Shown piece after piece: positions 47,701 through 58,325 of a stretch of DNA of 64,000 bases (position 1 is its first letter; every line of letters begins with the position of its first letter). The stretch lies in NCBI GenBank assembly GCA_002633005.1, contig NMRA01000035.1, positions 540,863 to 604,862 of the forward strand. The letters are read 5' to 3'. A program made the translations under genes and the position numbers. The notes under the pieces are model-generated. The model saw only the letters and a list, made by a program, of their open reading frames with translations. It searched no databases and had not been told where the DNA came from. The stretch comes from Phoronis australis (lineage: Eukaryota > Phoronida > Phoronidae).

Positions 47701-50700
47701 AATGAATTTGACTTTCGACCAATCATCATGATGGAGAATTGCTGGCCATTTTGTCTGAATACTTTGAGAATTCCAAAGACATTGTATGGCAGGCAATGTT
47801 CCAAGACAAATATTTTTAAACTAAATCTGCATTAAATGACTTTACAGTTATCACTTTTAGGAGTTTTGACTCAACGCAGCCACATTGGTAAAACTACCTC
47901 TAAATAATGGAAATGCGTACATGCTTCGAAAACTGCAAGTCATGCCCCAACTGCAAGTCATGCCCCAACTGCAAGTCATGCCCCAACTGCAAGTCATGCC
48001 CCAACTGCAAGTCATGCCCCAACCGCAAGTCATTCCCCAACTGCAAGTCATGCCCCAACTGCAAGTCTTCTTTAACACGGCTGTCACAGACAGATGTTAA
48101 ACAAGGAATTGCGCACAGCAGAACATTTCCCTACATGGATGTGTGAAAATCGGGGACAAAATTCAAGGAAATATGGTTTAAATCGCAAAATGCCAAAGAT
48201 TTGCCCTATGACACTTCATATAGTATAGTTATGAAAGTTTGGCTGACATCCTATGAGCAATGTACGAGTTAAGAACAGAACATTTCTCTGTACGGACGGA
48301 CGGAATGACACCTATTACAACTATTTCTCGTTCACCTTTGGCAGGAGAAAAAAAAAAAAACTCACTGAAAGTTGAAGGCAGAAGGTTCTAAAATTGGCTT
48401 CTCTCTTGCTTGTGTTAAGGGATCATTTCTGAAAAAGAAAACAGAAAAAGTTAAGAGGCAAATAAGTTTAACAGAACTAAACATTCATGTAAACTTTAAC
48501 CTGGTTATAAACCTTCATTTCATCACATTAAATAACTTTTTCATTTAAACCATGAAATTGGATTGCTCCACAAACAAATTGGACGGGATTTCTGAGCTTA
48601 ATAAAGAACTGATAGATTGTTACAGATCAACAAGTTGGCATGTCACAGCATGTCACAGCATGTCCTTCTATGTGCCAAGTATGGTTTCTTACTAGCTTCT
48701 AGGGATAACAAACTGTCTTTGGGAGGCTGGAAATCACCTCTCATCTGAATAAAAGTTTCAAGTTGAGACCAATTTTACTAGGGTAAAGGGTCTAAACCAA
48801 GAGTTCGCTTCTTTGATAGAAAGCAAATTCATAACTGCTGTCATAGGTTGATTATCAACCAATTTGGTTAGACTACAATATATCTAAGTAGCTGCTGTCC
48901 CCGTGTATTTTGATAAAATTTCTCGGTACTAGTCCATGTAAACATGGTGGAACTCAGAAAATATACCGGCCAAATCGTGTACCAATGCAAATATTTTTCA
49001 AAAAGTTTAGCAGAAAAAATAATGAGATTACTTCCACTAAATTCTACATGGGAACGGCACTGGTGACTAGGCACACAACTCACAACACACGCACTCACAC
49101 ATCAACTTTTGAAAGCAATGAAAGGCATTCTGTTCGGTTAGGAAAACGTTGAATGCACGACGCAGAGCGAGAACATGGTCCAAGGATAATACTAGTCTGA
49201 TGGAGGATAATATAGTTTTAAATACATACTCTTCTAGATCATACATGCAATCACTCGGATATGAGATCATACTCTAACAGTTAACAACGCCACAATAAAC
49301 ACAACTTATGAAAGTTACATTTAAGAAAGCAACTCAACTGCAAACACAGTCATAATCCACCGTGAAAACTTACACATTTCCATTGAGGTCACTGAGATTC
49401 CTGGAAATTCAGTAAATTTCCATTTAGTCACTAAAATGATACGATTTTCTAGTCAATCAAAATTTGTTTGTTAAAAGAGGAACATATGGAATAAGAATGA
49501 CACTTGATAACAACGAGGCCTTCGTTCATTCAAGGGGAAAGGTGCCTGTGCCTTCTAAGAGTGAAATTTTTTGGGGTGAGGGGAAAGTTCTATCCCTCAA
49601 TCACCATCAATAGCACCACCCACCTTGTTGCAAGCCCTCAAAGGCAGAGACTGCCTCAAGTAGCCAAAACTTGCATTTTGAGCTCTTTCAAATTGTCACC
49701 TGTGTAAGTTACAAGTGATTCAAATGTTGAGGGGAATTTTTCAATCACTTGATGGGAATTTTTTTGGCCTTATGAGGGGAATTTTGCGTGATTTTTCAAT
49801 ATTTTTAGAGGGGAATGGGACAGATATTCGTCCACAAAATCAAGGGATTGAGGGCCCTGAAAACTCTAATAATAGCTCTCGCCGAAAAAGCGATTGGCTG
49901 AATGCGAAGTAGGCTACTAAATACTTTTACCCCCAACGCATTTGGAAGTTATGAAGACTTATCAACAAGTCCAGGTGTCATAGATATCAATGAAACTACA
50001 GATAGAAAATAGAAAGCCTGCAGAATTAATGAATGACCAGGAAGAAATCTCAAAAACCTTTTTTAGTTTTCTAATTGATCATTTAATTTTTTAATTCTAC
50101 ACAGCTTTTGATTTTTTCAAAAATAATTAAGTATCCCTTGATAGCTCTTCATGCAAAATTGCAACATCTTGAAAAGCAATCCTTCAAAGCATATTATAAA
50201 ACGATGCACAAAGTACAGTACAGTATCTGAAAGTTTTAATATGAGGCTGATTGGCCATTTCTGAGATGATGTGTTCCGAAGTTAGTCAAATTTTTCTATG
50301 GTCCTTCATGAATTTAGAGCAAGAAAGTCGCTACGGATACACCAGCTATGATACACCAGCTATATGACTCTGCATTTCCTTGACTTCACATCAACTGAAA
50401 ATTGCTTAATTTAGAAACTCTAGTCTTGAATGGCAGATGTCTGCAGCCTTTTAATCAAGGACATTTCCTGTCTCATAAGGCCACAATGGTGAAAGCTTTG
50501 CATAAACTAACACATGAAACAGATATCATCAGGTCACATTGTAATAAGAAACATGTCCAAGATCAATGACACATGAACAATTGTTCAATCTCTAAGCGAT
50601 TTAATTTGCAGTCACGGTTTTGCTCTTAGAACACACCACTGGGTCATACTTTCGTGGTCCCTGATTTATAAAACAAATTTCATCTATTAATTGCCTGGAT

Positions 50701-51232
50701 GGATCAATCAAGGACTACTGTATCCAATCCAACCAGTGTCAGAGTTAGATTCATTTGTCAATTTCAGTTCAAGTTTTGTGACCTTGGAATGGACATCGTC
50801 GCCACGCATCGAATATCTTAAAAATTGGCAGCTGGCGGCAGCACTTGGTGTGTATGAACGAAGTCACTGGCTTGGGAAAGTTTGCTTGAAATCGGTTGAG
50901 AAACAAACGTTTTTGAACGATTCACACACCTCTGAATCAGATGAAAATGCGAGTAATGGCCAACTCGAGTAGAAAGGATACACAACGACTAGAAGGCATA
51001 CATGTACACGTTGGTCTGCGCGTAGGCGTTCGGTTGGCTGAGCCAACGTGTATTTTACACAACTTCAATGAAAATAAGTATAGAACGGGGTTTCCTCAAG
51101 CCTAAAAGAAGTAGTATGTATAAAAACATCATACCTTGTAGAATTTGTGCTGAAAACTCGTTGTGAGTGTGGATTCAATTCAGAAACCCGCCGTAGAGAT
51201 GAACGTAGGCAACGAAAACACGGACCAGCCAT
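35790..51232 (-). CDS. MTHFD2: mitochondrial bifunctional methylenetetrahydrofolate dehydrogenase/cyclohydrolase
   Basis: Six minus-strand exons join in frame to 339 aa: 51232-51135, 42794-42610, 41901-41626, 37710-37603, 36701-36483, 35923-35790 (stop TGA). The enzyme oxidises 5,10-methylene-THF to methenyl-THF and hydrolyses it to 10-formyl-THF in mitochondria. Exon 1 encodes an Arg/Ser-rich targeting peptide ([19 protein letters not shown]); an in-frame ATG 15 bases upstream adds MSDIV and is less likely. Family residues are intact: Tyr83 and Lys87 in SHTYVKNK, Gln131 in ILVQLPVP, Asp154 in KDVDGFH, the dinucleotide loop GRSKNVGMP, the arginine in [10 protein letters not shown], and the C-terminal signature [12 protein letters not shown]. 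Numbers are one less than human MTHFD2 (350 aa). Intron 1 is 8.3 kb and carries an antisense LINE relic, dispersed repeats and two minisatellites. MTHFD2L is the alternative paralog; an invertebrate may hold a single ancestor of both. Confidence 0.95.
36140..36318 (+). repeat. dispersed repeat family B, copy 1
   Basis: About 180 bp shared with 58100-58285: GAGATTCACGG, GAGCTATGAA, AATTTTGGYAGTTCCTGC, GAGTTTTTGTTTCTCTGAGG and a CGAGCCC end. It lies in the last intron of MTHFD2. No coding capacity is visible. Confidence 0.7.
37449..37500 (+). repeat. possible tRNA-derived SINE head
   Basis: TGGCTAAGCGG fits the pol III A box. About 28 bases later GGGTTTGATTCTG resembles a B box with one mismatch. 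No acceptor-stem pairing is present, so it is not a functional tRNA. It sits in an MTHFD2 intron. The tail is not defined. Confidence 0.35.
38092..38377. repeat. two-copy tandem repeat, about 143 bp
   Basis: Two diverged units share CAGCCACAC, GGTNTGGAGGC, AGAAGGCTCAGG, TTTCCACAA and TTTGCATGGACAGTCAG at matching places. In the MTHFD2 intron between exons 3 and 4; non-coding. Confidence 0.6.
40850..41375 (+). mobile_element. LINE ORF2 C-terminal relic
   Basis: Frame-shifted translation shows the familiar post-RT region of CR1/L2/Jockey-type elements: [17 protein letters not shown], then [25 protein letters not shown] and finally [10 protein letters not shown]. Several stops and frame changes make it a pseudogene. 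It lies antisense inside an MTHFD2 intron and is not obviously the same copy as the relic at 43.7-46.4 kb. Confidence 0.7.
43187..43560 (+). repeat. dispersed repeat family A, copy 2
   Basis: The longest copy. It shares CATCAATAACATCA and TTTTCTAGGGTCT landmarks with copy 1, and beyond that extends with copy 3 to GAGTGACCTTG. It ends about 130 bp before the LINE relic. Confidence 0.65.
43700..46380 (+). mobile_element. decayed non-LTR retrotransposon (LINE), 5'-truncated
   Basis: Reading through stops and frameshifts shows ORF2 parts in order: a region between endonuclease and RT ([10 protein letters not shown], near 44105), [12 protein letters not shown] (near 44420), RT core 44558-45358 with [30 protein letters not shown] and KYLGV, a post-RT region (45515-45876), and a C-terminal cysteine motif [13 protein letters not shown] near 46065. 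The catalytic box is FVDD rather than the usual YADD/FADD. The 3' end is an (ATT)n tract at about 46345-46380. No endonuclease domain is left, so the 5' end is truncated. The best fit is the CR1/L2/Jockey group; the exact clade is undecided. It lies antisense in MTHFD2 intron 1. It is inactive, with at least six breaks in the frame. Confidence 0.9.
46525..46840 (+). repeat. dispersed repeat family A, copy 3
   Basis: Starts AGAAGAAATCTCAAAAAT and closes TTTTTCTAGGGTCCT, then shares a further GAACTC..GAGTGACCTTG block with copy 2. It follows the LINE tail by about 150 bp. Confidence 0.65.
47000..47071. repeat. 18-bp minisatellite, 4 copies
   Basis: Four exact copies of CGCTTTGTAATCTAGGAC in MTHFD2 intron 1. 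The in-frame period creates a false VLDYKA peptide repeat on the minus strand. Confidence 0.95.
47931..48067. repeat. 18-bp minisatellite, about 7.6 copies
   Basis: Unit AACTGCAAGTCATGCCCC with two substitutions in the sixth copy (CCGCAAGTCATT). It makes artefactual CKSCPN and MTCSWG peptide repeats. It lies within 1 kb of the other 18-bp array but has an unrelated unit. Confidence 0.95.
50035..50315 (+). repeat. dispersed repeat family A, copy 4
   Basis: GAAGAAATCTCAAAAAC through TTTTTCTATGGTCCT. It shares CAGCTTTTGATTTTTTC and CTGAAAGTTTTAATATGA with copies 1 and 5. In MTHFD2 intron 1. Confidence 0.7.
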
Positions 51233-53120
51233 CACTATATCACTCACACCAGTCGAGGATCAGGCTTCGGGAATAGACACCTTACGATAATATTTAAAAC
51301 AGTAAAGGCAGCAGTCTCGTACTTGAACGGTAGATAACAGCTGGAGTCTTACAGACGATATACCTACACAAAAACCTCCAACTGAGTACCGTACAGCCCA
51401 TTAACAACGAACGCCGGTTTGTGAATGAAGTAGACTTGCATCATTCTTTCAATAGACACTCTCGCCATCTGACGGGCTTTTGCAGCACTATTCCGTCTCC
51501 TTGATGTCAGGGCTGACCCGTGTCAGTACAGTCAACTGAGAGTGCGTGCAGCTTCATGTTTTCTGAACTGAGTTCTATCTTAAAAAAAATAACTGTGTGA
51601 AAAAAGCACGCAATTTTATTTCAAGTTCTTCAAGAAATCTGGATGTGTACACCGATAATTTCAACTGAGCTAGTGGTGGAAGCGGAGTCGTAGCCAGAAT
51701 TGCGCGGCAATTACGTCAGTGGTTCGAATTTCTAGCACGGTGGACCTTTGATATTTTGTAACGGGATGTAATTCGAACGTAATGTGGTCCATAATGAGAC
51801 TGTTCTTGCGTTATCTTCTGCCAAACTTTCAAATCAGGCGTGCTTTCAAAAATGAGTGATTACGAAATCTCTGTACTCGTACGGAAATATTTAGTAGGAC
51901 AATGACTTGACGGAATTTTTTATCTGGTTGTATTTTTGCGTGTAACTTAAGTTGCTTACATCGCTGGAAATGGGAACAGTCTACCGTTCCAAAGGTTCAA
52001 TATTCCGAAGTTCATTACTTCGAATTAAGGTTCACTACTCCGAAGGTCTGAAAATATCTAAAATTTCGGACTCAGGCGTAATTTGATACTTCGGTTATGG
52101 CACTGAGTGGTGTACATATAATACCGAAAACAACGCCAGGGTACTAAAACACTTTGTTTGGATTTCGCCGAACACAAGGCATACGAAATTGTCCGCTTGT
52201 CTGAAAAATTAGTATGTACTTGCATTCAGTCTAATAGAATGCGAAGGAATATTGATGAATAATAAATCGCAACACATTCATCAAATCACGCAACTAAAAA
52301 GTCGCTAACCCTCAACCTCGCCCCGTAACCACGCGTAACGTAGTTAGTAGGCTACCGGTCCTCTTGCCAGTCTTCACGGTCCCTTTCAGTCTACTAAATT
52401 CAAACCGCCATTGGTCGCCGCAGTCCTGACTGACTCGCCGGTGTCCCAGACGTTGTCACTGCTTGTTATCGAAAAAGAGTCGATAGTTAGATTCAAGCAT
52501 CACCATTGACAGTAATATTGGAATTGAGCTCATTTGTAAACAATATGAACCCCTCCCCGCGGAAAACTTTGAATGTCCTGAGCCGGCCCAGCCTATCAGT
52601 TAAAGATATGATATAGATATACTAGACAATAACAACAAAATTGTTGTAGTTACTGATACTACTAACTACAACGATAATTTGCTTTTGATTCAAAGCGCTC
52701 CACGTAATCATCGGGCCGTAACCTGTCACCGCCCGAGTTTGCGTAGATGACAGGATCGTGCAGGCGATTAGAGGAGGTCTTGAATGCGCGGGGTGGCTAC
52801 CCAAGAGGATGACAAGGGGGTCTAGAAGTAAATGTCTATAGCTATCTAAGCTACATACTGGCAACGAGAGAGCTCCCAAAATTAGTGCCGTGTGAATGCC
52901 TTACAATTGACCGAGAAACAATTAGTAAAACATCATGAAATAGGTGTCTCATCTGCTAATTTTTGTTGGTATGATACTTGCTGGCATAGGAATTTTCTAA
53001 TTTCGAATTGAACGTGATACGTTGTTCATACACAGTAACCACTTTGATTTTGAATTGATGGATTGACATGTGTGTGTTTCTAGTCTTTTTAATTCAGTTC
53101 ACTGTATAGGCAGTCCCGCT

Positions 53121-53271
53121 CAGTGGCGGATTCAGGGAGAGGACCTTGGCCCCCATAAAATTCTCCCAGATTCTAATTGGCAGTTCGAGGGTGCAAATGG
53201 TCTGACGGACAAAATCCTGGCTAATACTCTGCCTTGGTACCCTTCACTCAAAACCGTGGATCCGCCCCTTG
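53121..53271 (-). mobile_element. hAT-like MITE copy 3
   Basis: Reverse orientation: begins CAGTGGCGGATTCAGG and ends GGATCCGCCCCTTG, with CAAAATCCTGGCTAATACT inside. It is nested in the loop of the foldback element, so it inserted after or with it. No clear target duplication. Confidence 0.8.
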
Positions 53272-53454
53272 TCCTCTTTATTGCTCAAAAACCAGACGTT
53301 TAACCCTATTTTATTGCACTGAGAAAACCCCGACGAGCACGTTCATATTAGGGAAAAGTATAAGCCTAGACCTTAGTGTTAATGGTGCACAGCCTAACAG
53401 ATTTAATACGATCAACAAACTTAATGAAAAAGATTCCCAAATCATGTCACTATT

Positions 53455-53575
53455 CCGAAACTTCACTACTCCGAAGATCCACTACTCCGAAGCTACTACT
53501 CCGAAGGTTTGCTACCTTCGAAAGAACACAACTTCGAATGTCCGCAACTCCGAAACCAGAACTCCGACAGTCCAT
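53455..53575 (+). repeat. CCGAAG-rich short tandem array
   Basis: Irregular repeats of about 12-18 bp of the kind CACTACTCCGAAG and CAACTTCGAATGTC. Related short clusters occur in both arms of the foldback (about 51995-52050, and inverted at 54530-54605). Confidence 0.7.
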
Positions 53576-56500
53576 TACTGTGATTGTTTACTATAATGAG
53601 TTGGAACTGACATGAATAAAGTTACGAATCTGTGTCCATTTAGTAACCATATAAAGAGTGTGCAAAAGTTGATTAGTTCTTAAAGCATTGATTGATTTTT
53701 TTTTGCAAATGAGCTCAATTTCAGTCACTGACAATCGTGATTCTTGAATCTAAATGACTACTCATTCTCAAGCAGGCACAATATTACCCTCTGACACAGC
53801 GCCACCTATACTGCAAAACTTTCGTTTAGCACTGTGATAGAGTGTAGCACAATATCTGGGGCACGGGTCAGGGCTGCGTCGACCAACGGCGTAGAAGACT
53901 AAATGGGGGACTCTGGTGTCCTAGTGAAGACTGGCAGGGACAGGGTAGACTGACTACAAACTTTAGTTTCGACCGGGCCGTGTGCGTGGTTCCGGTGGGT
54001 GAGGCTGAGGAGGCAGCGGCCCTAAACTTTCAGTCGTGAAATGATGCGACCATGACACGGATTTGATGAATGTTTCGTGGTTGATAATTCGTTAATATTC
54101 CTACTTCATACTCATTAAAAACTCAAGTACGCACTCATTTTCGGTATTCTTGAGACAAGCGGGCAATGTCGCATGGTAACGAAATCCAAACACTAAGTGC
54201 TTTAGTACCCTGGTGCTGTTTTCGGTATAGGTACACCTGTGAAATGATGCGATCTCGACATGGACGTGATGAATGTTTCGTGGTTGATAATTCATCAATA
54301 TTCCTACTTCATATTCTTTTGAAAATGGAAGTACATACTCATTTTTCGGTATTCGTAAGACATGCGGGCAATTCGCATGCGGCGTATGAAATCCTATGCA
54401 AACAAAGTGCTTTAGTACCCTGGAGTTGTTTTCGATGTATGTACACCACTCAATGCATCTAATAGCCGAACTATCGTTTATTTTTGCATGTAAATGTATA
54501 AAAATTACACCCGAGTCCGAAATTTTAGAGGTTTGCGGAGTAGCGAACCTTCAAATTAGTGAACCTTGGGAATTAAGAACGGGAGTAGCAAACCTTCGGA
54601 ATATTGTTCCCATTTCCAGCGATGTAAGCAACCTAAGTAACACGCAAAAATACAACCAGATAAACAATTTCGCCAAGTCATTCTACGGCTAAATATTTCC
54701 GTCCGAATATGTAATAAGGTGTAACCACTCATTCAAGCACGCGTGCCTTGGCAGGAGGTAACGCGAGAACGTTCTCTTTCTGGATCACACATACATCCGA
54801 TTTTGAGTTCCGTTCTTTGCGAGCAACTGTTACGGCATCCATTCCTCATTTCTGGTAGCCTATTACGAATTCCGTCTTGTCTCAGGAACGTGGAGCTGAG
54901 AGTCATCGTTGTGTATACAGATTTCCCTTCCTCTCCAATCATAAGCTGCGTCAAGGGCTTTACCGAAAACTACAGTGTTGACGTGTGCAGAATCCGGTTA
55001 CAAAATGTCCACCGTTCTAGAAATTCGAACCATCCCCCACGCAATGCTGGTTACGGGCCCGCAATATTTTTTTTTGTATACTCACGGAAGTCGTAGCTGC
55101 CTAATTTGTTTCTGGTCACTTTAGTAAAAAGATGCTGCCCCCAATGATTGTGGAGAATGAGAGCTTCGGTGGAAGCTATCTCGTAACTTTTTAAAGTCGC
55201 ACATACTTTAGTAATATCAATTTGTGTAATAGTTACCACAAATACATGCGCATATCTATCTGTGTATTGAAATTACACCTTTAGAAATTTGCATTAAACG
55301 AGGTTTGACAAAACGTGACGATTTAATGGGAAAATAATGCCTAAATGGAGATGAATGCTAAAGGAATGTTCATTATAATTAACTATGACAATCACCCCCT
55401 GAATTTAACAGGAGTTCACGCTGCATCAGCCGATGCAACCATCGACATTTATGTGGATCGGTATAGGCAGTGTACATCATCTTCTCAGGGCCAACAAATC
55501 GCGAGCAAAAATGTCTGAAAAATAGAACTATCTGCAAAAATAATCAGGTACGCGGTGGTCTGCTAAAGAAGCGACTGTGCGGGCCATTGGGATTTAGTTG
55601 AAATTTCATTTGGATGCTTGGTTGGACTTCTTCACTCCATGAACGACGACGAGTTTGAGTCAGATGACACAAAGGCTAAAGCTGGTAACTCGTTGAGTGT
55701 CTTCTTACGCTTGATTTTGAGTGCCATGTTTTACGTTCTTCTGGGCCAAGTACTGCACCAATTTTCAATGTTGTTCAAGAACAGTTGCAAGAATCTTGAG
55801 AAGCAACTGTTGATCTGAACTCATTGCATCAATATCAATGAAAAGGACGGTCTATATGAAAGTGTAATTTTCAAGACTTAGGGGCTGACAAGCCGTTTGA
55901 AGCGTGCACCGTTGCAGAGCTCAAAATTTGATTGCGTTGGAAAAATGCAACCACGAAGGGCTTCAAACTTGATGCAAGGTAAATACTTGTATTGCAGTTT
56001 TCGATCCCTTTTCACCCTATTTTGTACTTTTATTTAAATTTTGTAGAAATGCTGCTAAAACTTGACCACGATCGAAAGTCTTGAAGTTTGAAGAATTTGA
56101 AGACCATTATTTTTTAATTATACAAAAAGCAACATTTCCTGTGGTTATATAATGATAAAAATATCAATACTTTTCCCGAAGAATTTCAAGAATATTAGTT
56201 CTTTTGAAGACCGTTATCAGGAAAGCATTGTTGGTGAAGAGGTGGTTGTTCGTAAGAAACTCGACCAGACCAGGCTCTGTCTGCGGAGTCCGGCCGGCGT
56301 CTACCGGCGTCCGCCTGAATTGGCTCGTCATCACTCTAGCTCCTACAATATAGATCTAATTCAGTATTCAATATGTTGTGGCAAAAAATTAACCCTATAT
56401 TAGCATTTTTGTGCCTGCACTGTTAAGAGTAACATGTACAACAGACCACTCAGGACTTCCATTTTAAAAGGAAACTACTGCACTTTGATTAAAGTGTCTG

Positions 56501-57364
56501 CATACCCTGTATCCCGTCCCCCGTTTCCTGCACTATTGCCAAAATATGTATGTAGAAACTGAGCATGCCTGATGATTGCTAATTACAATAATAGTGTGGT
56601 AAATGTTTCATGAGTAGAGGTGGGAGAATCGGGAATATTTCAGAATCGATTCTGAATTGCTTATAGTGACACTGTGACTAAATACTGGCAAGGCTGATCG
56701 CTCGGCTGATAGGCAAGTAGACCGGTCCTGTTCAGTTTCTCCAGCGAACGTCTGATGGCGCTACCTTTCGGTAGCAGACGAAGATTTGCAGGCAGCCGAT
56801 GTCTGCCATTTCATGTGAGTTTTTAGTTTTTTAGCATTTGTTAACCAATTATCTCCTTATGTGTGTTAAATTTCACGTTTTGAACGAAACCACATAATTG
56901 ATTTTATTGTCTTCTAATCTATTTTGGTTCGACGATTTTCTTTACATACCTTGTCGGCGACAAGATGTCGAATCGTTCCAACACTGTTTTAATAGTTCAC
57001 AAACATTTTAGTCTAGTCTGCACGTCACCCGTTGACCACACCATGTGACCTAATTAATTATTAAACAGTGTTTCGGTATTAGTGTTAAGATAATTTTGTT
57101 TAGTACATAATACTTAATTTAGACTATGCGCTTATCTTACATAACAGTCACAGTAACTTTAAAATTACATGCACCTTTCGACGGGCGTTGGCGGAGCCTC
57201 GTGACGTTGTGATCCCATGTGACAGCACACTGTGCCAATGCTCCTGCAATGCTGATAGCTTTTTATCTCATCTGCTGTACCAAGTTCCTTTTGAAGGAAA
57301 CGTGATGCTTCCGAGCTTATGAGTATTGTCCAACAGACAAGATTCAATTCCATTTCAGATAATT

Positions 57365-57600
57365 GCTCAAGATGAAATTCCGAAAACGTGTTTTTTCACA
57401 AAAACGATAAAAATCCTTTTTTGAAGTTCCTTCATGCAAAAGTAGAAAAATTTAAAAACAATTCCTAAAGTGATTTAGAGAACAGTGCATAATTTCAAGT
57501 ATAATGTCTGAAAGTTTAGTATGAACCAATCAACCGTTACTGAAATATGATGTTCCAAAGTTAGCCTAATTTGGTAATTTTTCGAGCGTCCTACGAGTGA
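57365..57600 (+). repeat. dispersed repeat family A, copy 5
   Basis: TTTAAAAACAATTCCTAA, CTGAAAGTTTAGTATGAACC and GATGTTCCAAAGTTAG match copies 1, 2 and 4. The end TTTTTCGAGCGTCCTAC is a mutated form of the common closing motif. Confidence 0.7.
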
Positions 57601-58099
57601 GTGGATGCATATTTTCTAGCAAACTTATAAAATGGATTTCATCCAAAGATACACTACTAATTAAATGCGTGCTCAGCTCTAAAAGTGATACTTCCTGGTG
57701 AAGTTTTGTTGAACACGGGTAGCCATGTTTCTGATGTCTGCCTCCTCCGGATTTACATCCAAAACAGCAAATTAAACGGACCAACACCAGGGTGCGCAAG
57801 TGGTGGCGATGGGGGGGCATGAAATCTGGAGCCATGGGAGGGAGGCAAAAGCTTGACAAATATGTTTTAAAAGATTGTGGATGTCGTAAAACAAAGACGG
57901 GTTTACGATTTTTGGGAAACCGTGTCGAATCCTCGTTAACAACTTAAAGTATAGTTATTAATATGAGTATGCCTTACGTACGGAGTGGACAGCAATTACA
58001 AACATGTGAGCAGCATAATAAGTGGAATACACAGGGATACATTTCTGACGTAGACAACGCTATAGCAATTAAGCGCGCACCCAGCTTTGATAATGTGTA

Positions 58100-58325
58100 C
58101 CTTTTACTAAGATTCACGGTGTACGTGAGAGCTATGAACTGTGCATTCGTCGAATTTTGGCAGTTCCTGCCTTCTTAGTGGATTTTTGTCTCGTTCTCTA
58201 CTTTTCCGGAGTTTTTGTTTCTCTGAGGTGGACCTTTTTACCCACTTCGCCTCATGGTGGGCTCGTTTGAGCCCTCGAGCCCTCCCNCCGAGAAAACGAG
58301 ACAAAAGTCCACTAAAAAGTAATAA
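58100..58325. repeat. family B copy 2 with inverted segment and an N
   Basis: 58100-58285 matches 36140-36318. Just after the N at 58287, GAGAAAACGAGACAAAAGTC and CACTAAAAAG are the reverse complement of the inner part of the same repeat (58176-58202, TTAGTGGATTTTTGTCTCG). The N is thus at the turn of a hairpin, a usual place for a sequencing or assembly break. Confidence 0.7.

Larger units (their letters stand above)
51690..55070. mobile_element. large foldback element (long inverted arms around a 1.15-kb loop)
   Basis: The left arm (about 51690-52550) and right arm (about 53695-55070) are reverse complements over most of their length. Matching blocks include GGTTCGAATTTCTAG, TTGCTTACATCGCTGG, GAAAATATTTAG-type, CTCCAGGGTACTAAA-type, CTTGCCAGTCTTCAC, GTCGCCGCAGTCCTGAC and AATTGAGCTCATTTG. 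The right arm is longer because it has a tandem duplication of about 185 bp (54050-54235 versus 54235-54420) and extra sequence near 54800-55000. The loop (52550-53695) holds MITE copy 3 and a CCGAAG-rich array. No transposase ORF is visible. It lies just upstream of MTHFD2 exon 1, so it borders or contains that gene's promoter region. Confidence 0.8.

Noticed and set aside
47857-48146. Cys-rich CKSCPN repeat peptide resembling a metallothionein-like protein
   Set aside because: Produced by the 18-bp minisatellite. The minus frame gives an equally regular MTCSWG repeat, and the site is inside an MTHFD2 intron.
54743-55096. 117-codon plus ORF
   Set aside because: Lies entirely in the right arm of the foldback element and is not matched by an ORF in the left arm.
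55411-55518. Possible exon after AATTTAACAG (GVHAASADATIDIYVD...)
   Set aside because: The acceptor is weak and no joining exon was found, so it is too short to support.
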